Shown here piece after piece: positions 41,830 to 50,487 of a stretch of 64,000 bases of DNA. Position 1 is the first letter of the stretch. Each line of letters opens with the position of its first letter. Both the position numbers and the translations under genes were made by a program. Below the pieces are notes generated by a model. It saw only the letters and a list, made by a program, of their open reading frames with translations, was not told where the DNA came from and did no database searches. Source of the DNA: Streptomyces pilosus (GTDB taxonomy: Bacteria > Actinomycetota > Actinomycetes > Streptomycetales > Streptomycetaceae); NCBI RefSeq assembly GCF_014649835.1, contig NZ_BMTU01000014.1, positions 62,001 through 126,000 of the forward strand, read 5' to 3'.

Positions 41830-42678
41830 ATGAACGACAGCACGACCACCCTCGACGGGCCGGTCACCGACGACGCCCTGACCCGCCCCTTCGAAGGCGC
41901 CAGTCCCTACGACGCGTACGTGCACGCGTCCGTCCTGAACACCCTGCAGCAACCGCTCACCGAGGCCCCGGACGAGATGGGGTTCCTCGTCACCACCCAG
42001 GTGATGGAGCTGTGGTTCACCCTGATCGTGCACGAGTGGCGCACCGCCAAGGTGGCCTTCGCCAAGGACGACCTGCCCGCCGCCATGGACGCGCTGGAGC
42101 GCAGCCGCCGTGCGCTGACCGCCCTGAGCGGCGCCTGGGCGCCCATCGCAGCCTTGACCCCTGCCCGCTTCAACGGCTTCCGCGCCGCGTTCGGCCGGGC
42201 GTCGGGCTTCCAGTCGGCGATGTACCGGCACATGGAGTTCCTCCTCGGCGACAAGTCCGCCGGGCTGCTGCGCTCCCACCGCGGTGACCCCGCCGTCCAC
42301 GAGGCGCTCGCCGAGACCTACCGCGAACCGTCCCTGTACGACGAAGTGCTGGCCCACCTCCACCGCCAGGGCCTGCCCGTCCCGCGCCACGTCCGCGAGC
42401 GGGACGTCACCAGCCCCTACGACGGCGACCCCGGCGTGGTGGACACCTGGCGGCACGTCTACACCGGACCGCAGCACCATCCCCACCTCGCCCTGGGCGA
42501 ACTGCTCACCGACATCGCCGAACTCGTCACCCGCTGGCGGTACGACCACGTCCTGGTGGTCCGCCGTGCCATGGGAGCCAAAACGGGCAGCGCCGGATCC
42601 GCCGGCCTGGCCTGGCTGGAACAGCGCGCGGCCCGGCCGGTCTTCCCCGACCTGTGGGAGGTGCGCGGTGACGTCTAG
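41830..42678 (+). CDS. antN: Tryptophan 2,3-dioxygenase
   Basis: A 282-aa haem dioxygenase opening tryptophan to N-formylkynurenine, the first step towards anthranilate. Family blocks: DEMGFLVTTQVMELWFTLIVHEW, RASGFQSAMYRHMEFLLGDKS (the FxSxxYRxxEFxxGxK motif) and TDIAELVTRWRYDHVLVVRRAMGAKTGSAGSAGLAWL (proximal His region and ligand loop). GGGAG is 5 nt before the ATG at 41830; a GTG at 41797 inside the end of antM is less likely. Confidence 0.93.
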   Translation: MNDSTTTLDGPVTDDALTRPFEGASPYDAYVHASVLNTLQQPLTEAPDEMGFLVTTQVMELWFTLIVHEWRTAKVAFAKDDLPAAMDALERSRRALTALSGAWAPIAALTPARFNGFRAAFGRASGFQSAMYRHMEFLLGDKSAGLLRSHRGDPAVHEALAETYREPSLYDEVLAHLHRQGLPVPRHVRERDVTSPYDGDPGVVDTWRHVYTGPQHHPHLALGELLTDIAELVTRWRYDHVLVVRRAMGAKTGSAGSAGLAWLEQRAARPVFPDLWEVRGDV

Positions 42679-43492
42679 GACCATCTCCGCCTTCGCGGCC
42701 GAGGAGGAGCAGCGGGTCCTGAGCCTGAAGCCGGTCCTGGCACCGGTGCGCGGCCGTTACGGGAACCACCCCCACCACTCCTACGACGCCTGGCCCTCCG
42801 AGGACCCCGACGCCCCGCTGGTGATCCTGCTCCACGGCGGATACTGGCGCTACGACCGGATGCACCTGACCCCGTTCGCGGCGTGGCTCTCCACACAGGG
42901 GTTCGACGTGCTGCTCCCCGGCTTCCGCCGGTCCGGCGGCGCGGGCGGCCATCCCGAGACCTTCGACGACGTCGCCCGCATCGTGGACACCCTGCCCGAA
43001 GGGCGTCCCTACGTCCTGGCGGGTCACTGCTCCGGCGGGCACCTGGCCCTGTGGTGCGCCGCCCGGGGCCTGCTGCCGCCCGGCTCCCGCTGGCACACCC
43101 GTACCCTGCCGACGAGCGTGCTCGCCCTCGCGCCGATCACCGACCTCACCGCCACCCGCCGCGACCGCCTCAGCGACGACGCCGCCCTGCAACTCCTAGG
43201 CGGCGAGGAGCACTTCACCGCACGCCTGCCCGAGGTCGACCCCCTCACCCTGCTGCGCGACGCCGGCACCACCGGCGTCCCCACCGTCCTGCTCCACGGC
43301 GCCGCCGACGAGGAGGTCCCGCTCACCCAGTTCAGCGACTACGCGGCCGTGCACCGGGACCTCAGGACGGTCGTCCTTCCCGGCACCGGCCACTACACCC
43401 TCATCGAACCCGGAGCACCCGGCGCCCGCGCCGTCGCCGACACCCTCAGGGAGATGGCGCAGCCACGGCCATCCAGGAACACCGCACGGTGA
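42668..43492 (+). CDS. antO: Alpha/beta hydrolase, kynurenine formamidase-like
   Basis: A 274-aa alpha/beta hydrolase. ILLHGGYWRYD (HGGYW oxyanion motif) and AGHCSGGHLALW (nucleophile Ser) place it near kynurenine formamidases. Asp and His of the triad are probably in HGAADEEVP and GTGHYTLIE. In the antimycin literature AntO has been assigned a role in the formamide chemistry of the starter. Whether it hydrolyses formylkynurenine or handles N-formylation cannot be decided from sequence. The GTG overlaps the end of antN by 11 nt. It is the last gene of antHIJKLMNO. Confidence 0.85.
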   Translation: MTSRTISAFAAEEEQRVLSLKPVLAPVRGRYGNHPHHSYDAWPSEDPDAPLVILLHGGYWRYDRMHLTPFAAWLSTQGFDVLLPGFRRSGGAGGHPETFDDVARIVDTLPEGRPYVLAGHCSGGHLALWCAARGLLPPGSRWHTRTLPTSVLALAPITDLTATRRDRLSDDAALQLLGGEEHFTARLPEVDPLTLLRDAGTTGVPTVLLHGAADEEVPLTQFSDYAAVHRDLRTVVLPGTGHYTLIEPGAPGARAVADTLREMAQPRPSRNTAR

Positions 43493-43654
43493 GAGGGCAG
43501 TTGCCATGGCTTCGGCTGCTCACCCACGACCCCCAACAGTGAGACCCCCCAGACATCTGGGATGGGATGCGCCGGCCGGCTGCGGCACTCTTTACCCGGC
43601 CGGGGGAGGCGAGCAGCCTCCGGCGCATTCGGTCACGACAACGAGGGGGAAGAG

Positions 43655-44182
43655 ATGTCCATGCGAAGAAAGGCCGTCGGGATGCTGGCCGCGGCCACGA
43701 CCGCCGCCGGCCTGATGGTGGCGGGAGCTCCGGCCGCTGTTGCGACGCCGTCCGCTGCGGGCAGCGCGGCCACGGCCTCCGTGTGGCGGAACATCGCGCT
43801 GACCGGCACGTACACGATCCGCGACGACGAAGGCATCTTCGCCGCCGGTACGTACTGCAGCGGCAACGTCGCCTCCGAGGGCTGGGTGAACGAGGTCCGC
43901 ACACCGTCGGTGTGGTGGGAGACCACGTGCGGGGGTGAGATCCGTGTGGAGAAGCACGTCTCCGCGGAGACGGACAGCACCGGCGGAGTCAGGATCCATG
44001 TGACGCTGCAGTTCTACGAGGGCACGAACGACACCAACACCGACCTCGACGCCGAGTACAACTTCAACCGCTACGTCCCCGCGGGCCAGACCTCGACGGT
44101 CAGTGAGATCACGCTGCGCAACGGGGAGAACGGCGGCAAGGACTGGGCGAAGCTCAACCTCGTCCTGCACAACAACCGCTGA
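43655..44182 (+). CDS. Small secreted protein of unknown function
   Basis: A 175-aa protein with a clear Sec signal: MSMRRKAVGMLAAATTAAGL followed by a hydrophobic stretch and AXA-like sites before residue 35. The mature part (about 140 aa, two Cys in GTYCSGN and ETTCGGE) is Thr/Asn-rich and looks like a small beta-sandwich. No family is recognised. GGGGGAAGAG precedes the ATG at 43655. It lies 160 bp beyond antO and is followed by a hairpin, so it is probably independent of the cluster. Confidence 0.75.
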   Translation: MSMRRKAVGMLAAATTAAGLMVAGAPAAVATPSAAGSAATASVWRNIALTGTYTIRDDEGIFAAGTYCSGNVASEGWVNEVRTPSVWWETTCGGEIRVEKHVSAETDSTGGVRIHVTLQFYEGTNDTNTDLDAEYNFNRYVPAGQTSTVSEITLRNGENGGKDWAKLNLVLHNNR

Positions 44183-44188
44183 CCCGGA

Positions 44189-44213
44189 CCGAGGCGTCCA
44201 CCGGACGTCTCGG
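44189..44213 (+). terminator. Stem-loop after the secreted-protein gene
   Basis: CCGAGGCGTCC and GGACGTCTCGG pair with one mismatch around a 3-nt loop directly behind the stop. Confidence 0.5.
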
Positions 44214-44308
44214 ATCGGACACCGGCAGTTCCCGGGCACGGTAAGCGGAGGCACAGACGCCTGTGCGAACCGGGCCCGGGAACCGTGGTACACGCTTAGC
44301 CTCGGACC

Positions 44309-45424
44309 ATGAGGCGCCACGGGGGAACGACGCAGGCCGGCAGGATCGGAGACACGGCGGCACGGGCGGCGCAGTCCGCGCGGAGTGTCGAGGAGTTCTT
44401 CGGGGCGGTGAAACGCGTCATACGGCCTGCTCTGCGGTTCGACATCTGTGCCTGTCTGACCGTGGATCCGCAGACCTTGATGAACACCGGCGGCGACTAC
44501 CGAGACGGCCTGCCCCCCGCCATGATGCCGCGCATGCTCGACATCGAGTACCGCGAGGGGGACGCCAACGACCTGTCGGACCTGGCGGCCAGACGGACGC
44601 CGGTGGGCCTGCTCAGCCGGGAGACGAGCGGGAACCTCGACCTCAGTCCCCGCTACCGCGACATCATGCGGCCCCTCGGCTTCCGCGACGAGTTACGTGT
44701 GCTGCTGCGCGACCGCCACGGCGCATGGGGCGCCCTGATCATGGGCCGCGCGGACGACGCGCCCCCGTTCGGCTCCCCGGAACTGACCGTGGCGGCGTCG
44801 CTGGCCCAGCCGCTGGGGGACGCGCTGCGCCGGCTGCACCTGACGCGGCTCGCCGAGGAGAGCACGGCAGGTCCGGCGCCGGGACTGGTACTGCTGGACA
44901 GCGACCACCAGGTGGTCCATGGGACGCCCACCGTGGCCACGTGGTTCGACGACCCCGTGCCACCCGGTGGCAGCGGACTGCCTCCCGCGGTGTACGCGTT
45001 GGCAGCGGCGGTGCAGGGTGCGGGAGCTGCGGCCTCCCGCACCTCATGGATGCACAGCCGCAGGCACGGGCGGATACGGTTGCACGCCTGGCGCCTGCAC
45101 GAGCCCGCTGCGGCCTCTGCCCGCACCGCTGTCGTTGTCGAACGGGCCGGTCCCACCGAGCACATCGCGCTGATCGTCGCAGCGTACGGGCTCACCCCTC
45201 GCGAGAGGGACATCACGGCCCTGGTGCTGCGGGGGCGGACGACAGCCGACATCAGCCGCAGTGTCGGCCTGTCACCGCACACGGTCCAGGACCACCTGAA
45301 GGCGGTGTTCGACAAGACGGGAGTCCGCAGCCGCCGAGACCTGGTTGCCACCCTCTTCGCCCGTCACTACCTGCCGGACATCACACCGGCCCAGGCGGCG
45401 CCACCACGTCATCCGGACACCTGA
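44309..45424 (+). CDS. LuxR-type regulator with GAF-like sensor domain
   Basis: A 371-aa regulator. Residues about 25-180 resemble a GAF domain (SVEEFFGAVKRVIRPALRFD, then LRVLLRDRHGAWGALIMGRADDAPPFGSPEL). The C-terminal HTH is LTPRERDITALVLRGRTTADISRSVGLSPHTVQDHLKAVFDKTGVRSRRDLVATLF, a standard LuxR tetrahelix. A PAS-like stretch (PGLVLLDSDHQVVHGTP) lies between. It has no adjacent histidine kinase and no phospho-acceptor domain. Its target is unknown; it converges on the methyltransferase gene. Confidence 0.88.
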   Translation: MRRHGGTTQAGRIGDTAARAAQSARSVEEFFGAVKRVIRPALRFDICACLTVDPQTLMNTGGDYRDGLPPAMMPRMLDIEYREGDANDLSDLAARRTPVGLLSRETSGNLDLSPRYRDIMRPLGFRDELRVLLRDRHGAWGALIMGRADDAPPFGSPELTVAASLAQPLGDALRRLHLTRLAEESTAGPAPGLVLLDSDHQVVHGTPTVATWFDDPVPPGGSGLPPAVYALAAAVQGAGAAASRTSWMHSRRHGRIRLHAWRLHEPAAASARTAVVVERAGPTEHIALIVAAYGLTPRERDITALVLRGRTTADISRSVGLSPHTVQDHLKAVFDKTGVRSRRDLVATLFARHYLPDITPAQAAPPRHPDT

Positions 45425-45611
45425 AGAAGCGGCCCACTGGACCTGGCGCCCCCGACCTGCTCGTCGTCCAGAGTGCCGGGGTGCGACCCGGGCGCCCGAG
45501 AGGATCCCGCTTCCCGTGCAGGTGCAGTTTCGCCGAGTCGAGTGTGGGGCATCGGCACTCCTGTTCACCGAACGGCTGGTGTGCGAGGCACCTGCGGTCT
45601 ACGCGGCGAGG

Positions 45612-46826
45612 TCACGGCGTCGGCCGGGGGACGGTGGCGAGGGGAGGCAGCGTCCAGGTCAGCGCCTGCGGCCCCGGGCCGGATGTGACTGTCTGGGCTC
45701 CGGTGCCGTCGGTGAGGTCGACCTGGTACGCGTTCGGCCGGCCGGCGTCCTGCCAGCGGACGTGGAGGTCTTCGAGTTCGGCCCATACGTCGCGCGGCCC
45801 GTGGACGCGAACAGTCCCGTCGCCGGGGCCTGCCACGGCCCAGGAGTCGTCCTCGGGGGCGACGATCGTCAGCGTCCGGGCCTGGAAGTCCCTCACCAGA
45901 CCGGGTGCGAGGTAGGCGGCGGCGAGCCAGAAGCCATAGGCGTCGTCCGACGGTGGCACGAGCCGGGTGGGTCGCGCCGTGCCCGGGTCGGCCTCGATGC
46001 GGGCACGGTGCTCCAGGGCGGACAGCCACCGGTATCCCCGCATCGGCCGGTATCCCCGCGGCCTGCCACGGAGGACAGCTTCAACCCGTCCCCGGTCCGA
46101 GCGGGTGACGAGGAGCTGGCCGGGCCAGCTCGGCGTACGGGTCGCGAGCGTGGACAGCAACCGTCCACCGGGGGCCAACTGCTTCACCCACGCAAAGGGG
46201 ACGCACGGCACGCCGATGCCGGAGTGGATCCGGTCGTACGGTGCCCGGGCCTCGTGCCCGTCGAGCGCGTCGGCCTCGACGATTGCCGCGTCGATGCCGA
46301 GCCGGTGGAGGTTCCGCTGCACGAAGGCAGCCATGTGCGTGTCCCGCTCCACGCCGGTGGCGAGCCCGGGGCCGGTGATGTCGGCGGCGAGCGCGAGGGA
46401 CACTCCGGGACCGGGTCCGAGCTCCAGGTAGCGCAGACCCGGCGCGAGCCCAAGGAACTGGAGGGCCTCGATGGTGGCGGGTGTGTAGGTCGACATGGAG
46501 GTCATGCGGCCGCCGGTCACCGGACCGCGAGTGAGCGTGTCGAGGGGTTCGCCGTCGCGCTGGAGCAGGACCGACTCGTCGCCGTGGATCAGGTCGAGCC
46601 ACTCCTGACGGTCCTCGGGGTGGGAGCCGTCGAGGAGGCGCCAGTCGATCGGCTCGGTCCCCGGGCCGCTGACCCGTACGTAGGCGTGGGGCAGCAGCAC
46701 TTCGCGACGCACGCGGAGCAGGGCATCGCGCAGTTGCGGGTCGGTGAGCACGCCCGCGGAGGTGAGTCGCTCGACCAGCGCGGCACGCCGGCTGCTCGCG
46801 TCGGTGACCTGGAGATCAGGGGACAT
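45612..46826 (-). CDS. PCMT-like methyltransferase (RiPP/FxLD-system type)
   Basis: A 404-aa SAM-dependent methyltransferase related to protein-L-isoaspartate O-methyltransferase. The SAM loop is LRYLELGPGPGVSLALAADITG. The PCMT-type front is RREVLLPHAYVRVSGPG and SMSTYTPATIEALQFL, and HSGIGVPCVPFAWVKQLAPGGRLLSTL follows. The 150-residue C-terminal extension is characteristic of the actinobacterial branch often found beside RiPP clusters, where such enzymes make aspartimide/isoaspartate in a peptide. No precursor or ATP-grasp gene is visible here. AAAGGA is 8 nt before the ATG at 46826. A double-Nudix gene precedes it by 98 bp. Confidence 0.8.
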   Translation of the reverse strand: MSPDLQVTDASSRRAALVERLTSAGVLTDPQLRDALLRVRREVLLPHAYVRVSGPGTEPIDWRLLDGSHPEDRQEWLDLIHGDESVLLQRDGEPLDTLTRGPVTGGRMTSMSTYTPATIEALQFLGLAPGLRYLELGPGPGVSLALAADITGPGLATGVERDTHMAAFVQRNLHRLGIDAAIVEADALDGHEARAPYDRIHSGIGVPCVPFAWVKQLAPGGRLLSTLATRTPSWPGQLLVTRSDRGRVEAVLRGRPRGYRPMRGYRWLSALEHRARIEADPGTARPTRLVPPSDDAYGFWLAAAYLAPGLVRDFQARTLTIVAPEDDSWAVAGPGDGTVRVHGPRDVWAELEDLHVRWQDAGRPNAYQVDLTDGTGAQTVTSGPGPQALTWTLPPLATVPRPTP

Positions 46827-46924
46827 GAGGGCCGTCCTTTGCGAGAGGCGGTGCGGGCATCCTGATGAGGCGGCGGACGGGGGGAGGGGAGACCACAGCG
46901 CGGCGGCCGCCTGCAGCGCTCCGG

Positions 46925-47917
46925 TCAGCGCTCCCATCCCAGTTCCGTGTAGACGCGGCCGGCCTGGATGCCTTCGATCGCGGCCCGGGTGTAGCGGACG
47001 ATCGGCTCAGGCAGGTCCTTGGCGCTCCACCACTGCCAGGCCACGCACTTGTCCGGCTCCCGCAGCGCCGGTGTGCCTACCCAGTGGCGGGCGCGGAAGT
47101 AGAGCTGGATCCGGGGCGGGGAAGTGGGTTGATCCCTCATGTGCACGGTGTGGACCAGGTCGACGTCGGCCGGGTCGATCACAAGTCCCGCTTCCTCAAA
47201 CGCTTCCCGCACGAGACATGCGGTTGCGGCTTCAGCCTCGCAATGGCCCGCCAGTACGTGCCAGGATCCGCCCGCATACGCCGAGTCGTGGTGCCGCAGG
47301 CCCAGCAGGACTTGGCCGTCGCGTTCCAGGTAGAGGTGGACGCCGACGACGTTCAGTACGGTCCCGGCCGGCGCCTCCATCGACTTGGCCCCTGCGGCCT
47401 GCGCGGATTCGTCGGCGGGCGCGGGGTGCTCGGCGGCGTGCCGCTCCGGCAACGTCCTGGTCGACGGCAACATTGTCATGTACGGGAACTTCTCGGGCCG
47501 CACCCAGGCAAGCATCACGCCTTCGGTGAGGGAGAGCCGGGTCGGGTCGCCGTTCCAGCGTCCGGAGAACAACTGGATCGGCACGCGGGTTCCGTCGGCG
47601 CCGGTGACGTGTTCCACCGCGTACGGCTCCAGGCACGGGAGGGTCAGGCCGGCCTCTTCGCGCAGCTCCCGACGGACCGTGTCGAGGGGGGTGCGGTCCT
47701 GCGGCTCCCGGCCGCCGCCGAGCAGCGACCAGCAGCCCGACTCCCAGATCCACGGCTTATTGGCGTCACGTAGGTGGAGCAGGTAGCGGCCTTGGCCGTC
47801 GTGGATAATCGCGGACGCGTTGACCGGCTCGGTCGGCTGGGTGCTGTCGGCGCCATTCGCGGCTGCCGCCTCCGACACGTTCTCGACCTTGCCGGTGTCT
47901 TGTTCGGCTGACGACAA
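46925..47917 (-). CDS. Protein with two Nudix hydrolase domains
   Basis: A 330-aa protein with two complete Nudix boxes: GGGREPQDRTPLDTVRRELREEAGL near residue 70 and GHCEAEAATACLVREAFEEAGL near residue 225. Both keep the REXXEE metal-binding core. Nudix enzymes hydrolyse nucleoside diphosphates linked to other groups; the substrate here is unknown. The start is a TTG at 47917 with GGGGGA at about 7 nt; GTG codons shortly downstream are alternatives. It probably forms an operon with the methyltransferase. Confidence 0.85.
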   Translation of the reverse strand: MSSAEQDTGKVENVSEAAAANGADSTQPTEPVNASAIIHDGQGRYLLHLRDANKPWIWESGCWSLLGGGREPQDRTPLDTVRRELREEAGLTLPCLEPYAVEHVTGADGTRVPIQLFSGRWNGDPTRLSLTEGVMLAWVRPEKFPYMTMLPSTRTLPERHAAEHPAPADESAQAAGAKSMEAPAGTVLNVVGVHLYLERDGQVLLGLRHHDSAYAGGSWHVLAGHCEAEAATACLVREAFEEAGLVIDPADVDLVHTVHMRDQPTSPPRIQLYFRARHWVGTPALREPDKCVAWQWWSAKDLPEPIVRYTRAAIEGIQAGRVYTELGWER

Positions 47918-48196
47918 TGCGATTCCCCCGTGGACGTGATGGTGGCGTCGCCGTATTCAACGACGCAGCCCTCATGTCGAACACCGGCTCTTTCGGACGC
48001 GTTGCGGACCCCGGGGATGAGCGGTTGTCTCAAGGCGCGCAGTGCACCGACCGTTGCCGCGCAAGCGTCCGCGTCCACGGCGGATTGGCCGAAACGCCGA
48101 CGCCAAGGCGCTGCGGCTAGGTGCGGACCGCAGCTGTACGGCAAGTGGCATGACCGGACGGCATTGGCCCAGTCAGGATCTCGGAAGGGGGCGACG

Positions 48197-48802
48197 TCAC
48201 GCAGGGGCACCGAGCGGTGGGTGCTCGAGGACGCGGGGCTTGTACTCGACCAGCTGGATGCGGCCGTCGAAGGTGCGGTGCTCGATCATCTCCAGGGCGA
48301 CGTCCGGATAGCCGTCGTAGATGCGCTCTTCGCCCGTGGCTCCGGTGATCACCGGGAACATCACGACCCGGAAGCGGTCGACGAGTCCTGCTCGTAGCAG
48401 GGACCGGGACAGGCTGAGGCTGCCGATCGTGCTGAGGAGCCCGGAGCCGCTCGACTTCATGGAGCGGACCGCCTCAACGGCGTCGTCACGGACCAGTGTG
48501 GAGTTGGCCCACGTCAGGGGTCCCTCGAGTGAGGAGGAGAACACCACTTTGGACGCTTGTGTGAGCTCGTCGACGGACGCCTCCTCCTCGGGCCTGAACT
48601 CGTCTTGGCCTTTCGGGACCTCGCCTGAGGCGAAGCCCGACATCAGGCGGTAGGTGTTCGCTCCCATCAGGTAGGTGACCTCGGGCTGCTCGCCGAGCCA
48701 TGCGAGGTACTCCGGGCCCTCGAGGCCCCAGAACCCGGGCCAGCCCTCTCCTGATGCATAGCCGTCAAGGGAGGTGATGAAGTCGACGAGAAGCTCCGAC
48801 AT
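48197..48802 (-). CDS. Dihydrofolate reductase/RibD C-terminal family protein
   Basis: A 201-aa RibD_C-type reductase (MSELLVDFITSLDGYASGEG, then YLMGANTYRLMSGFASGE; GSGLLSTIGSLSLSRSLLRAGLVDRFRVVMFPVITGATGEERI). The family binds NADPH and pterin- or flavin-like substrates. In Streptomyces many copies are orphan enzymes of unknown role, as here. AGGAG lies 7 nt before the ATG. Confidence 0.88.
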   Translation of the reverse strand: MSELLVDFITSLDGYASGEGWPGFWGLEGPEYLAWLGEQPEVTYLMGANTYRLMSGFASGEVPKGQDEFRPEEEASVDELTQASKVVFSSSLEGPLTWANSTLVRDDAVEAVRSMKSSGSGLLSTIGSLSLSRSLLRAGLVDRFRVVMFPVITGATGEERIYDGYPDVALEMIEHRTFDGRIQLVEYKPRVLEHPPLGAPA

Positions 48803-48953
48803 GGCGATCTCCTATTCCAGACTGTCATGAGCTTGGACCGGCCGAAAGCCACAAACTCATCGGCCGCGCCGCGAGGTGAGAAGAAAAATCATGACGCTGC
48901 CCCAGCCGATCCATCCCTCAAATCTCCCCCCGGCCCGCGATCGCGGCGCTGGT

Positions 48954-49700
48954 TCACCCCCTTGCCGGTGGAAGATCGCTCTGCTGTGGCGGGGACAGTT
49001 CCCTGAGGCCGGCGGGTACCCCGGTGTCCTCCAGGGGGTGCCAGGTGTTGCCCGCCTGGGCGGTGAGGACGATCAGGGCCACCACGAAGACAAGGAAGGC
49101 CACCACGAACGAGCCCTTCGCGGTGTCCGGGTCGCCGGGCGCGGAACTGCTGAGCAGAAGGTAGACGTGTACGGCCGGTGCCGCCGCGCCGATGCCGTAG
49201 GTCCACATGGCTGCCTGCACGGTGGTGGTGGCCGGGTGGCGGCGGGTGGTGGGGGCGTGGACGAAGAGCTCCTTGAGGTGCGCACGGACGGCGGCCTGGA
49301 AGTCGGAGTCACGGCCCACGTCCCCGGTGCGCAGCTCACTGGGGTTGATGTAGGACTGGTCGATGCAACGGAATGCGGCCGCGGTGACCGGGTGGGTCGG
49401 TTCGACCGCGTCCGGGACCACTTTCATGGTGGATTCGTCGATCAGGCCCTCCTGTCGCATCAGGCGGACGGCCACAGCGGCCGCGCGACAGGAGTTGCGT
49501 TCGAGGTCGCCGGGTTGGTGGTCGGTGGAACACAACCGTTGCCCGGAGCTCAGCAGTTCCGCGTGATAGATGTCGAGGCCCGGCCAGGCCCGCACCTGCG
49601 CGACCGCTCGGGCTTCGACCGAGCGTCGCCACGATCGGATCAGCCACATCGCGATGTTCACGGCCGCCAGCGAGATCAGGCAGGTCGTCAGTATCCCCAT
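48954..49700 (-). CDS. Putative membrane protein (TIGR04222-like)
   Basis: A 248-aa protein with an N-terminal transmembrane helix (GILTTCLISLAAVNIAMWLI) and a C-terminal hydrophobic pair (AAAPAVHVYLLL and SFVVAFLVFVVALIVLTA). The cytoplasmic middle (YHAELLSSGQRLCSTDHQPGDLE..., HPVTAAAFRCI) loosely recalls TIGR04222-type actinobacterial proteins, but I am not sure of the family. The ATG at 49700 begins the first helix; the longer frame to 49832 is Arg/Pro-rich and unlikely. Confidence 0.55.
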   Translation of the reverse strand: MGILTTCLISLAAVNIAMWLIRSWRRSVEARAVAQVRAWPGLDIYHAELLSSGQRLCSTDHQPGDLERNSCRAAAVAVRLMRQEGLIDESTMKVVPDAVEPTHPVTAAAFRCIDQSYINPSELRTGDVGRDSDFQAAVRAHLKELFVHAPTTRRHPATTTVQAAMWTYGIGAAAPAVHVYLLLSSSAPGDPDTAKGSFVVAFLVFVVALIVLTAQAGNTWHPLEDTGVPAGLRELSPPQQSDLPPARG

Positions 49701-49904
49701 GGGACGACGATCGGGGAGGGCGTCCACCACCCGCAAGACCCGTGGTCGCCCGCGGACCCGCCCGGCGGCGCTTTCACGGGCCCGGCGGCCGCTGCCCGCA
49801 GGCGCGGCTGCCGGGCAGGTTCTCGCCAACACGGGCGGGGCGAGGACGCGGACACCACTGCGGAGGCGGAGGAGCCACCTTCCCGGCCGCCGCGATGCCT
49901 GCCC

Positions 49905-50195
49905 TCAGGAGTTTTCGGACGCCTCGTTGAAAGGCATCTGCCACGGGTGGACGCACGCCACCAGTTCGGGGTGGAACAGCGTGCCCGGGCCGCACTGGAA
50001 GTCGAAGCGAGTGAGCTCCTCGCCGTCGCCGTTCATGTTCACGCAGCGATAGAACTTGGACTGATCGTCAGGATCGGCGAAGAAGCCCTCCTCAGTACAG
50101 GCCGGAGGCGCTGCGGCAGCCTGCGCGGGAGCCGAGTAGGCGAAAGTGGCAAGAGCGAGCAGCAGAGCGGCTGCGGCGCGACGTGTGCGATGCAT
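49905..50195 (-). CDS. Secreted chitin-binding (peritrophin-A/CBM14) domain protein
   Basis: A 96-aa exported protein. The signal peptide is MHRTRRAAAALLLALATFAY, ending near SAPAQAA. The mature protein is a single CBM14 domain: CTEEGFFADPDDQSKFYRCV, then FDFQCGPGTLFHPELVACVHPW. Four Cys and the aromatic FYRC and GTLF positions are retained, one disulfide fewer than in animal peritrophins. It probably binds chitin extracellularly. CBM14 is mostly an animal domain, so its presence in a bacterium is noteworthy. Confidence 0.8.
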   Translation of the reverse strand: MHRTRRAAAALLLALATFAYSAPAQAAAAPPACTEEGFFADPDDQSKFYRCVNMNGDGEELTRFDFQCGPGTLFHPELVACVHPWQMPFNEASENS

Positions 50196-50487
50196 ACCGT
50201 GTAAACGCTTTCCACGGCCCCCGGTTGTTCACCACTTCGAGTGGCGGAGTGTGAAACGGACTCGGCGCTGGCCGAACTGCGCAAGAGGCTGGCCGACGGG
50301 CCGGCTCGGGCCCGGCTGACCCACGACGCCGAGGCCGCGCAGGTGGGTCTCGCGCGGGTTCCAGGTGGCGAAGCCACGGCCCTCGCGGCGGGTGATGCCC
50401 CGGAGGGCGGTGAGCGGCAGCAGAGCGCCCTCGTCCGTCCTGGGAATCCGCTGGCGGGAACGGCGGGCGGCCGGGCTACAGTCGGGC

